A stretch of DNA of 64,000 nt from Halorubrum salinarum (GTDB lineage: Archaea > Halobacteriota > Halobacteria > Halobacteriales > Haloferacaceae): assembly GCF_013267195.1 (NCBI RefSeq), contig NZ_CP053943.1, positions 91,205 through 155,204 on the forward strand, in the 5' to 3' direction. The translations under genes and the position numbers were made by a program. How positions within the stretch are numbered: position 1 is the stretch's first letter; each line of letters starts with the position of its first letter. Of the stretch, positions 38,360 to 46,381 are shown piece after piece. Under the pieces are notes generated by a model. It saw only the letters and a list, made by a program, of their open reading frames with translations. It ran no database searches and was not told the origin of the DNA.

Positions 38360-38836
38360 TCACAAGAGAGACGCAGCAATCTGGAGCAAGAAGCCGAATA
38401 AGAGGAGAGAACTGCCAGCCCGAAGATACCACTCGCGGGCCCGTTGTTCAAGCTGGTGAACGTGGCGTTCGATATATCGATCAACGAGTGTTCGAGAAAT
38501 TCGTCCGTCGCGAGCGTGAATCGAATCCCCATCGGTGTGATATCGAACTTCGACAGCGTCGGGCTCGTCCTCCAGGCTTACGACGACGATCTCCTTTATT
38601 GGGCCATGTACCTCGACTCGCCCGTCGAGTGCCTCACATACGGCCTCAAATCCAGAATCATCCGAGGTCAGTTTCCCTTCGCTCAGGAGAGTTACCCGGC
38701 CCTGTTCGATTTGTTGGATTTCATACTCAGGTGTTTTGTATGCCCGAAATTGTTCGAACTCAGGAAGGACAACCATTAGGGCACCAGCAGCATCTAGGCC
38801 CAAACCTACGGTAGCAAGCGTTTCTATCCCGAGCAT
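38360..38836 (-). CDS. membrane protein with two terminal helices, unknown
   Basis: This 158-residue protein has one hydrophobic helix at the N-terminus (LATVGLGLDAAGALMVVLP) and one at the C-terminus (AGSSLLLFGFLLQIAASLL), with an acidic soluble domain between them. No family is recognised. It is in a block of small hypothetical genes between the HhH protein and the recombinase. Confidence 0.65.
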   Translation of the reverse strand: MLGIETLATVGLGLDAAGALMVVLPEFEQFRAYKTPEYEIQQIEQGRVTLLSEGKLTSDDSGFEAVCEALDGRVEVHGPIKEIVVVSLEDEPDAVEVRYHTDGDSIHARDGRISRTLVDRYIERHVHQLEQRAREWYLRAGSSLLLFGFLLQIAASLL

Positions 38837-38858
38837 TTGTTGATTTCAAAAGATTTCA

Positions 38859-39434
38859 TCAGTTTTCGAGGACTTCATTAACAGCTGGGATCAATTCAGA
38901 CCGATAGCCAGCAGACACAAGGAACTCCTGGATGTGCTCAAACTCCTGCTCTCCCTCTGGAGAGTTTGTCAGGAGTAGTTCTTCGATTACCTGCTCACCG
39001 TCATCGCAAAGAGCTACAGATTGGGCGAGAGGAGTGTCCTCAAGTGGATCTCGTCGCTCATCAATCACGATCGGCTGCCACCCGTCCTGGGACTGATATC
39101 GATAGAGAGTAATTGTGCGGACGGTATCATCGTCGACGAAGAAACTCGTTCGTTCGCGGCGTGGAGCAATAGCGAATTTCCCGCCATTAATCTCCTCTGC
39201 CAATAGGTCGAACTCGTGAAATTCTGCAGGAACGGGACCGTCAACGACGTGAGTAATGACTCCCGGCCAAGTGAATCCGTAGATTCGCTCGAAGAAGTTA
39301 ACCGACTGGCTTTCACCGGATTCAAAGACCAGTAGGAGGTCTCCGAGCTGGATTTCTCTCTCATCAACTCGGATGTGGGAAGCGTAAGGATAAGCGTCAC
39401 TGTCGTCCAGAACCTCGATGTCGGGTTTAGACAT
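38859..39434 (-). CDS. unknown soluble protein
   Basis: This 191-residue acidic protein starts MSKPDIEVLDDSDAYPYAS and has a beta-rich middle (IQLGDLLLVFESGES to TITLYRYQS) but no motif I can name. It lies 22 bp upstream of the 38360-38836 membrane protein on the same strand and is divergent from the recombinase gene. Function unknown; may be part of the defence island. Confidence 0.65.
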   Translation of the reverse strand: MSKPDIEVLDDSDAYPYASHIRVDEREIQLGDLLLVFESGESQSVNFFERIYGFTWPGVITHVVDGPVPAEFHEFDLLAEEINGGKFAIAPRRERTSFFVDDDTVRTITLYRYQSQDGWQPIVIDERRDPLEDTPLAQSVALCDDGEQVIEELLLTNSPEGEQEFEHIQEFLVSAGYRSELIPAVNEVLEN

Positions 39435-39529
39435 AATCCTGAGTTGAGTGTGTGGTGGTATGTCGTTTTATACTCCTTGGCACTCGGAGAAGATACAGAT
39501 TATCTTTGTATCGACAGACAGCGACAGGT

Positions 39530-40201
39530 ATGGAAGCAACACGAGAAAGGGCTCTTAGCGAACGCGAGTTCGAACTATTGTTAGAAGGAGCCGGGCGGAT
39601 GTCAGATACCCAAAGACGTCTAGAGACACGAGCGGCTATCCTCCTCGGGGGACGTTTGGGACTCCGGCCAGGAGAAACGACGCACCTGTCTACGTCGTGG
39701 ATTGACCCAGAGCGTCAGATGATTCAAATTCCTAAACAAGAAGATTGTACAAAGGGACGTGACGGCGGTATCTGTGGCTACTGTCGGCAAGCAGTGAAAC
39801 AACGAATGGACCACAATCCCGAGAAAGACTTCCAAAGCTTTGCAGATCGCTATTGGCTCCCGAAAACAGAGGCCGCGTCTCGAACAGTGCCGTACCATTT
39901 TTCGTATCGAGTCCGAATCGCGATTGAGTTATTACTTAAGGAACATGGCGGTTGGCCATATTCGTTCTCGACCTTACAACGACGGCTGGAGACTGCCCTT
40001 GAACTGTCTCCAGAACTGTCCAACGACGCAACCTCGTTACACGGACTACGTGCCACAGCAGCGTCGTACCATGCAGGAAGAGGCTTGGATCTCCCCGCAC
40101 TCCGAGCAATGTTCGGTTGGGAAGACATCACGACTGCACGTCAATATCTGAATGTCGATGGAGCGATGACCCGGCGAGCGCTGGACAGTATTCATCAGTA
40201 A
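39530..40201 (+). CDS. tyrosine recombinase, candidate invertase of methylase locus
   Basis: This 223-residue protein has the catalytic-domain motifs of tyrosine recombinases: Arg in GLRPGETTHL, HxxR in LHGLRATAASY, and Tyr in TTARQYLNVDG. It lacks a long core-binding N-terminus. ATG 39530 was chosen over an upstream start at 39452. It ends 49 bp from the 3' end of the promoterless methylase half-gene, convergently, which makes it the obvious candidate for recombining the 54-bp repeats at 42546 and 44067. Confidence 0.88.
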   Translation: MEATRERALSEREFELLLEGAGRMSDTQRRLETRAAILLGGRLGLRPGETTHLSTSWIDPERQMIQIPKQEDCTKGRDGGICGYCRQAVKQRMDHNPEKDFQSFADRYWLPKTEAASRTVPYHFSYRVRIAIELLLKEHGGWPYSFSTLQRRLETALELSPELSNDATSLHGLRATAASYHAGRGLDLPALRAMFGWEDITTARQYLNVDGAMTRRALDSIHQ

Positions 40202-40250
40202 ATCTGGACCCACTGATGACCGGGAACCAAGTGTAGCGCTAATTCAGTAG

Positions 40251-42602
40251 TTATTCCATCGGCCCTACGTCCCCAAGATGAGCGTATTTTTCAGCAACCT
40301 TTTCGAAGTACGCTTCCGTCATAATTCGAGGATTCGACACCCGATGAAAATCATCAAGAACGAACTGCATTTCCTCCTCATCCAGCCCATATGCGTGGAA
40401 CACGGCCGCATCGACTTCGGCTTGTAGTTCACGCCGAGTCTCCATATCCGTCGCCGGCTCAATCCCGCCGAGTCGCTCACGCATCTCAGCAAACTCCTCA
40501 CCATAACAGTTGAGCTTCGCCGCTCGATCAGCGATGTAGTGGAACCAGTCGTCGCCGTCAGTGAGACGAGGAGCCTGTGACTCCTCAAACTTGTACTTCG
40601 AGGCGTGGGAATCGACCTTTGTCCGCATCAAGAAATCGAACGGGATACTGTTGATCAGCCCAAGTGCGACGAAAAGCTCCTTATCAGAAAAAACACGGTC
40701 GTAAGCACTGTGCATCGGGAATTCCGAAAGGTCGTCCTTGGTAGGGTTTGCTTCGAATGGCCGAACCGTGTACAGCGTATGGACGACGACTCCACCCGGT
40801 GGGATTACAGCCGCAATGAGCGTCCGTTCGTCGGTTGCACGAGCGACTTCACGGAGCACAAGCCGGTATTCAGAACTATGGAGACGGATGTCCTCCAAAG
40901 AAAGTTCGGGGCGGTCGAATTCTTCTGTTAGCAACCGATTGACGAATCGCTTCTGCGAACCTGCCGGGAGATGGCAGAACTCAGGGTCATCAGCGAACTT
41001 GTTGTAGATAGCCTTCTTCAGGCTGATCGCATCGTCCCGGGCACGGAAGTTCTTCTCTCGAACGCGACGCTTCGCGCTCAGCTCCTCGTTATCTTCATCG
41101 ACACTCCACAAAGAGATGGGTTTGAGATCGTCGACGTAAGTCGACTCATAACAGAATTGGTGAATGTTCTTTCCCTGATAGACCGGATAATCCCCTTTGG
41201 ATTCGTCTTCGATGAATCTATCCCGATCTCGTCCTCGATCCAGTTCCTTGTACAAGACCGTTCGCCAAGCACCTTCAATTTCAGTCGCCAATGGTGGTGT
41301 CTGGAGAATTTTATCCAGCACTGAAACCTCCTGCTGGTCCTCGATGTTGGGGAAAATTCGAGCTCCAGGAGAATACTCTTTGAGGATTCGCGCTGGAATT
41401 TCTAGAGCTACATCGTCAATTGACCGAAGAACATCAACGGAAGTCTGATGAAAGATTCCGTGGACAGTATCAGTACTTCCCTCTGTTCGGAGCGTAACGA
41501 TACCGAAGTTATACCTAGTGTCTATATCGGAGAAGATACCGCGATTTTCAAATCCGATGATACTCTGAATCTCAGACTCTTCCAATGCATGTACTCGCAA
41601 ATCCTTTCCAGCGGCGGCATTGAAGAACGGACCTGGAAGCAACTGTGAAACATAACCACCGTCTCTGACGATATCATAGACTCGCTCAAAGAACAGTAGG
41701 GACAGGTCGTTCGTCCGTGCAACCTGTTGTCCTTCTACGCTTGGTGTCTGGTACTCGTATTCTCCACTCTGGTTGATATAGGTCGCTTGGCGTTCCTTGT
41801 CACGCTGGAACTTCTCCCATTCGGCAGCGATTTCAGGGTTCTTTAAGAGTTCCTCTACCTTCTTGTCCTTTTCACCTGGTGGGCGGCTACGAAACTCAGT
41901 ATCGTACTTTGGGAAGAAGTCCGTCCGGTATGGCTTCAGCTCATCCCACGGTGGGTTCCCAATGATGACATCAAAGCCACCTTCCCGATAGACTGTCGCG
42001 AACTCGAGCACCCAATGAAACGGTGAGAACTCCTCTAATTTCTCAAGAGAAATATCCTCGTCGACAAGTTCGTTGAACTGATCGCGGATCTTCTCATTAA
42101 GCTCCTCGCTGTGGGTGTCGATTTTTCTTTCAGCCATTTTACGGGCATTCTGCGCTTCACGGGCAGAATCCGCAGCTCGATGGCGATCCTGTTCCTGGAT
42201 GACATCCTCATAGAGATCTTTGACTGCAGTTCCGACACCCCAATTCGAGAGTGACGCGTCGCCAGCATCTTCCCTTGCGACTTCTTGGAGCTCAGTGAAC
42301 CCGATCAGCGAGTTACCCTGACGGATGTTAAAATCAATATTTGGGAGGGGTTCGACCTCGTTCGGTTCGTCCTCGATATCAGCGACCATCGACAGCCACA
42401 GGCGTAGTTTACAGATTTCGACTGCCCCGTCTTCGATATCGACTCCATAGAGATTGTGAAGGATGATAGAACGCTTTGCGAAAAGTGAGACCCCTCCATG
42501 TCCCTCTTCTATTCTCTCCAATTCTTCACGGCTACGACTCTCCAACTCCCAGCCTTGCCCTTCAGCTTCGAGCCGCTGGAAATACTCAATGCATTGCATC
42601 AA
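40251..42602 (-). CDS. silent C-terminal methylase cassette (no N-terminal half)
   Basis: This 783-codon frame is a paralogue of residues 436-1203 of the full methylase at 42762-46373. It opens at the shared 54-bp repeat (MMQCIEYFQRLEAEG), has the catalytic NPPW motif at about residue 216, a divergent middle, and a similar C-terminus (LTDGDDWFHYIADRA). It lacks AdoMet motif I and any promoter or proper start: the frame simply begins at TTG beside the repeat. Inversion of 42546-44120 would join it in frame to the N-terminal 435 residues, giving about 1217 residues. Probably silent in this orientation. Confidence 0.85.
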   Translation of the reverse strand: MMQCIEYFQRLEAEGQGWELESRSREELERIEEGHGGVSLFAKRSIILHNLYGVDIEDGAVEICKLRLWLSMVADIEDEPNEVEPLPNIDFNIRQGNSLIGFTELQEVAREDAGDASLSNWGVGTAVKDLYEDVIQEQDRHRAADSAREAQNARKMAERKIDTHSEELNEKIRDQFNELVDEDISLEKLEEFSPFHWVLEFATVYREGGFDVIIGNPPWDELKPYRTDFFPKYDTEFRSRPPGEKDKKVEELLKNPEIAAEWEKFQRDKERQATYINQSGEYEYQTPSVEGQQVARTNDLSLLFFERVYDIVRDGGYVSQLLPGPFFNAAAGKDLRVHALEESEIQSIIGFENRGIFSDIDTRYNFGIVTLRTEGSTDTVHGIFHQTSVDVLRSIDDVALEIPARILKEYSPGARIFPNIEDQQEVSVLDKILQTPPLATEIEGAWRTVLYKELDRGRDRDRFIEDESKGDYPVYQGKNIHQFCYESTYVDDLKPISLWSVDEDNEELSAKRRVREKNFRARDDAISLKKAIYNKFADDPEFCHLPAGSQKRFVNRLLTEEFDRPELSLEDIRLHSSEYRLVLREVARATDERTLIAAVIPPGGVVVHTLYTVRPFEANPTKDDLSEFPMHSAYDRVFSDKELFVALGLINSIPFDFLMRTKVDSHASKYKFEESQAPRLTDGDDWFHYIADRAAKLNCYGEEFAEMRERLGGIEPATDMETRRELQAEVDAAVFHAYGLDEEEMQFVLDDFHRVSNPRIMTEAYFEKVAEKYAHLGDVGPME
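42546..42599 (-). repeat. 54-bp inverted repeat, left copy (recombination site)
   Basis: Read on the minus strand, this is identical at all 54 positions to 44067-44120. It starts ATGCAATGCATTGAG and ends GGCAAGGCTGGGAG; sequence on both sides diverges at once. It includes the 10-bp palindrome CAATGCATTG (42587-42596). The repeat is in the same codon frame in both genes. Confidence 0.9.
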
Positions 42603-42727
42603 CTGATCGTCTCGCTATTGGCTGTTTTCGACTTTATTTACGATTGCCGGTGAAATACGAGCTGCTTCTTACACTCTATTCAACAAGTGTATTGACCAGT
42701 TCAGTCGAAAGCCACCCTCATATCCAT

Positions 42728-42740
42728 CATTTTCATATGA
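42728..42740 (+). promoter_or_regulatory. putative promoter inside invertible segment
   Basis: AT-rich TCATTTTCATATG lies about 27-30 bases before the methylase ATG at 42762, fitting a leaderless haloarchaeal promoter. It lies between the two inverted repeats, so it would flip together with the N-terminal coding half. Confidence 0.45.
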
Positions 42741-42761
42741 GTAAAGCAACTTTCAGGTGGT

Positions 42762-45700
42762 ATGACTCTCCAGCAGATCACCGCATCCGATATCGCGGGC
42801 TGGGACTCTTTACACGATATAGCGAACTCCTTTGAAAAACGCGGGCTCAAACCACGCCCGAAACTTGGGGGCGATAACGAACTTGTAGTCCAGCTTGATG
42901 ATGACGAATTCATCGTCATTGTCAATGCTGGCCCCGGTGAGACTGCCACGGACTTCAAACCGGAAAATCGCTCACGGCATACCAACCTTGTTGCCACCAA
43001 CGATTTCGAGACCTTCACCTTCATTACGCGAGTCCGAAGCTGGGAGGGGCAGCAGCACGGTCGAATTAAGCATCAAAAGATTTCGTTCTCGAAGGAGCAG
43101 TTCACGCGGGACAGTGGAGAGAAGAACACTATTCTCCAAAAGCTGAACTCGATCGAGTACGGTTCCTCTGCTGCGATATACGATACGCTCTACGATACGC
43201 AACAGGTCGTCAAGGAGTTCTATGAACAGTTCGAGGAACTCCGGACAGATCTCATTCAAGAGGTTACAGGCATCCCTGACGATCGTGGTGATGCGAAGCA
43301 ACGATATGTGCAGGTCATTCTTGACCGAATGATCTTCCTATACTTCATCCAGGAAAAACGCCTTCTTGATCGGAACCCGAATTACCTTCACGAACAGCCG
43401 AATGAAGTCGTTGACGAGGGCGGTGACCACTACGAAGAGTTCTACGAACCGCTCTTCTTCGAATACCTCGCAGAAGACAAACAGAACCCTGACTTCGGTA
43501 GTCTTCCGTACCTGAACGGTGGCTTGTTCGCAAAGAATCCTGTCGAAGAGGAGTTTGAGGACGCGAAATTAGGTGGCTCTGCCGAGGAAACGAACGGGCT
43601 CTTCGATGATATCCTCGACTTCCTCTCCGACTGGAATTGGAACGTCGACGAACGACTCGACATCGTCGATCCCAAGAACCTCTCCCCGGCGATCTTGGGC
43701 CACATCTTCGAACAAACGGTCAATCAGAAGGAGATGGGGGCGTACTACACACCGGAAGAGATCACGGGGTTCATGGCCCGCCGAACGATCCATCCGTATC
43801 TGCTCGATCAACTCAACGAGGCTGTGGACGCAGACTACGACGAGATTGACAATGTGTTCGGATTCCCCGTGCCCGAGGCAGATAGTAGCGCAGAAGCTGT
43901 TGCCGATGGCGGAACCATAACTCAGCAAGTTCCAACGGAAAATGTCCAGACCAGCCATGTGGAGACTCTCTACCACGACATTCTGAAGGAAGCACACATT
44001 CTCGATCCCGCCGTAGGAAGTGGCGCCTTCCTGCTCGCCGCACAGGAGGTGCTGATGGACCTATACATGCAATGCATTGAGTATTTCCAGCGGCTCGAAG
44101 CTGAAGGGCAAGGCTGGGAGCTAGAATCCAGAACGCGAGAAGAGATAGAGGAAATCGAGTCGGGGAAAGGCTCCTCATCACTGTACGCAAAGCGAACGGT
44201 CATCCTCAACAATTTGTACGGAGTCGATATCGACGAAGGTGCTGTTGAGATTTGCAAGCTCAGACTCTGGTTGTCGATGGTCGCTGATATCGAGGATGAA
44301 CCGAGTGAGGTGGAGCCGCTCCCCAATATCGATTTCAACGTACGGCAAGGGAACAGCCTAATCGGCCAACTCGATACCGACATCGAGAGTAACGAAGACG
44401 GAGACAGCGATCTCGATTCTTGGGAGGTGAAAACTCGCTTTGAGGACGTGAAAGAGGCCATCAAGAAGCACAAGAAAGCGGAGACCAGTGTTGAAGCTCA
44501 AGAATGGCGGAAAGAAGCAGAAGTTAGAATTGAGGAACACCGGGACAAATTTGACGAAATCCTACGGCGAGAATTCCAAGACGCTGGCTTTGATGACATA
44601 ACGATCGAGGGGATTCGGGAGTGGTCCCCATTCCACTGGCCGTTGGAGTTCGCCGACGTCTTCGAGAAAGGTGGATTCGACGTGTTCATCGGGAATCCAC
44701 CGTGGGACATGCTCTACGCGAATCGCGACGACTTCTTCATCCGCTACGATGAGCAGTTCCGTACCTATCCGTCGGAGGAAAAGGACGGTGTGATGGAAGA
44801 CCTCCTCTCAAACCCAGAAGTTGCGTGGGAATGGGAGGACTACAAGGAGTCGATGGAAACTCAGGCAGACTTCTTCACGCAGGGAGATGTCTATAAGCTC
44901 CAATCTCCGGTGGTGGGGGGTCGAACGATGCCGACAAAGAACGAACTTTCAGCTCTTTTTCTTGAGCGGGTCTTCAGACTCTCCAGAGACGGCGTGAAGG
45001 TGAGTCTGCTCCTCCCCGGTACTATCTTCGGGGGAGTAATGGGGAAAGACCTCCGAATGCATCTGCTGGACCATACGGACGTGGAGAATCTCATCGGGTT
45101 CGAGAACAAGGGTATCTTTGAGGCCATCGACGATAGATACCGGTTCGCGATTCTGACGTTCGAATATGGGGGGAAGACATCAGCTCTTCGGGGGATATTC
45201 AACCAACGTGACATGGATATAGTCTACAGGATCGAAGATGAGGCAGTCAACATTCCGCGCGACGTACTCGTCAGTTATTCTCCAGAAGGGGGAATCTTCC
45301 CATCCATCACCTCGCAGATCGAAGTAAGCGTCTTGGAGAAGGTAGTTGAGCAGCCTTCCTTGGGTGAAGATTTAGAGGAGGCTTGGACAGTTGATATGCT
45401 CACTAAGGAGTTCGTTGAATCGACTGATAAGGATAGGCTCCTGACATCGCCGGAGGAGGCCGACTATCCCGTCTATGGCGGCAAAAATATTCATCAGTTT
45501 CAGTACGATAATACCCACACAGATGCGTTAGATGGACCGCAGTACTGGAGTCGGGGGATGTACGATCCACCGAATAGTGCTCAGTACCGTGTTCGAGAGA
45601 AGAAATTCAACAGGGGTAATCTCAAACGGGCAATCTACGACGCCTTTGGAGGTTCAGAAACGAGGAAGTCTCAAGTTCAATTCGTAGATGAACTACTCGA

Positions 45701-46373
45701 AGAACACCGTAGTCACGGACTTGAGGAAGAAGATGTCCTGCTCGATTGCACTGAATACCGAATCGGCATTCGAGACGTTTCTCGATCCCGGGACGAGCGG
45801 ACGATAATAGCTACGGTACTTCCGAAGGACGTCATCTGTCTCCACACCATTAACACGTTCAAGCCGTTCGCTATTGAACCGGAAGAGGAACACCTCACAG
45901 AGTCCCCACTTCGGTCACCCTACGTCCGGCGATTTACGGATCAAGAACTCTTCGTGGCAACGGGACTCCTGAACAGCATTGCGTTCGATTTCCTGATGCG
46001 AACTAAAGTCGAGACGCACATCATCAAGCGCGAACTGCTGGAATCCCAGCTACCACGGCTCACCGACGGAGATGATTGGTTCCATTATATCGCTGAACGA
46101 GCTGCCCGATTGAACTGTTACGGGAAAGAATTCAAAGAAATGCGTGAGCGACTCGGCGGAATCGAGGCAGCGGTAGAAAACCAAGAACGCAGAGAATTAC
46201 AGGCTGAAATCGACGCGGCCGCATTCCACGCGTATGGCCTGGAACGTCGTGACGTGAAGTTTGTCCTCGACGACTTCCATCGCGTTGAGAGTCCGAAGCT
46301 GATGGACGAGATGTACTTCGATCTGGTCTTGGAGAAATATGATTTAGTGGATCAGAAGGGGCCCCTACCGTAG
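42762..46373 (+). CDS. Eco57I-type adenine methylase / restriction subunit, expressed form
   Basis: This 1203-residue protein has an N-terminal part of unknown fold, a helical region (YVQVILDRMIFLYFIQEKRLL, about 200), AdoMet motif I LDPAVGSGAF (about 414-423), the 54-bp repeat at residue 436, NPPW motif IV at 645-648, a large target-recognition region, and a conserved C-terminus. This is the form found in type IIG/ISP and DISARM/BREX-like N6-adenine methylases. It faces a PLD-SNF2 helicase (8 bp between stops). Its second half can be exchanged for the 40251-42602 cassette by inversion. Confidence 0.92.
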   Translation: MTLQQITASDIAGWDSLHDIANSFEKRGLKPRPKLGGDNELVVQLDDDEFIVIVNAGPGETATDFKPENRSRHTNLVATNDFETFTFITRVRSWEGQQHGRIKHQKISFSKEQFTRDSGEKNTILQKLNSIEYGSSAAIYDTLYDTQQVVKEFYEQFEELRTDLIQEVTGIPDDRGDAKQRYVQVILDRMIFLYFIQEKRLLDRNPNYLHEQPNEVVDEGGDHYEEFYEPLFFEYLAEDKQNPDFGSLPYLNGGLFAKNPVEEEFEDAKLGGSAEETNGLFDDILDFLSDWNWNVDERLDIVDPKNLSPAILGHIFEQTVNQKEMGAYYTPEEITGFMARRTIHPYLLDQLNEAVDADYDEIDNVFGFPVPEADSSAEAVADGGTITQQVPTENVQTSHVETLYHDILKEAHILDPAVGSGAFLLAAQEVLMDLYMQCIEYFQRLEAEGQGWELESRTREEIEEIESGKGSSSLYAKRTVILNNLYGVDIDEGAVEICKLRLWLSMVADIEDEPSEVEPLPNIDFNVRQGNSLIGQLDTDIESNEDGDSDLDSWEVKTRFEDVKEAIKKHKKAETSVEAQEWRKEAEVRIEEHRDKFDEILRREFQDAGFDDITIEGIREWSPFHWPLEFADVFEKGGFDVFIGNPPWDMLYANRDDFFIRYDEQFRTYPSEEKDGVMEDLLSNPEVAWEWEDYKESMETQADFFTQGDVYKLQSPVVGGRTMPTKNELSALFLERVFRLSRDGVKVSLLLPGTIFGGVMGKDLRMHLLDHTDVENLIGFENKGIFEAIDDRYRFAILTFEYGGKTSALRGIFNQRDMDIVYRIEDEAVNIPRDVLVSYSPEGGIFPSITSQIEVSVLEKVVEQPSLGEDLEEAWTVDMLTKEFVESTDKDRLLTSPEEADYPVYGGKNIHQFQYDNTHTDALDGPQYWSRGMYDPPNSAQYRVREKKFNRGNLKRAIYDAFGGSETRKSQVQFVDELLEEHRSHGLEEEDVLLDCTEYRIGIRDVSRSRDERTIIATVLPKDVICLHTINTFKPFAIEPEEEHLTESPLRSPYVRRFTDQELFVATGLLNSIAFDFLMRTKVETHIIKRELLESQLPRLTDGDDWFHYIAERAARLNCYGKEFKEMRERLGGIEAAVENQERRELQAEIDAAAFHAYGLERRDVKFVLDDFHRVESPKLMDEMYFDLVLEKYDLVDQKGPLP
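44067..44120 (+). repeat. 54-bp inverted repeat, right copy (recombination site)
   Basis: Identical to the reverse complement of 42546-42599. It encodes residues 436-453 of the methylase (MQCIEYFQRLEAEGQGWE) just after AdoMet motif I, and holds the palindrome CAATGCATTG at 44070-44079. Perfect identity over 54 bp amid protein-level paralogy suggests recent or ongoing recombination. Confidence 0.9.
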
Positions 46374-46381
46374 CTCCCGAA

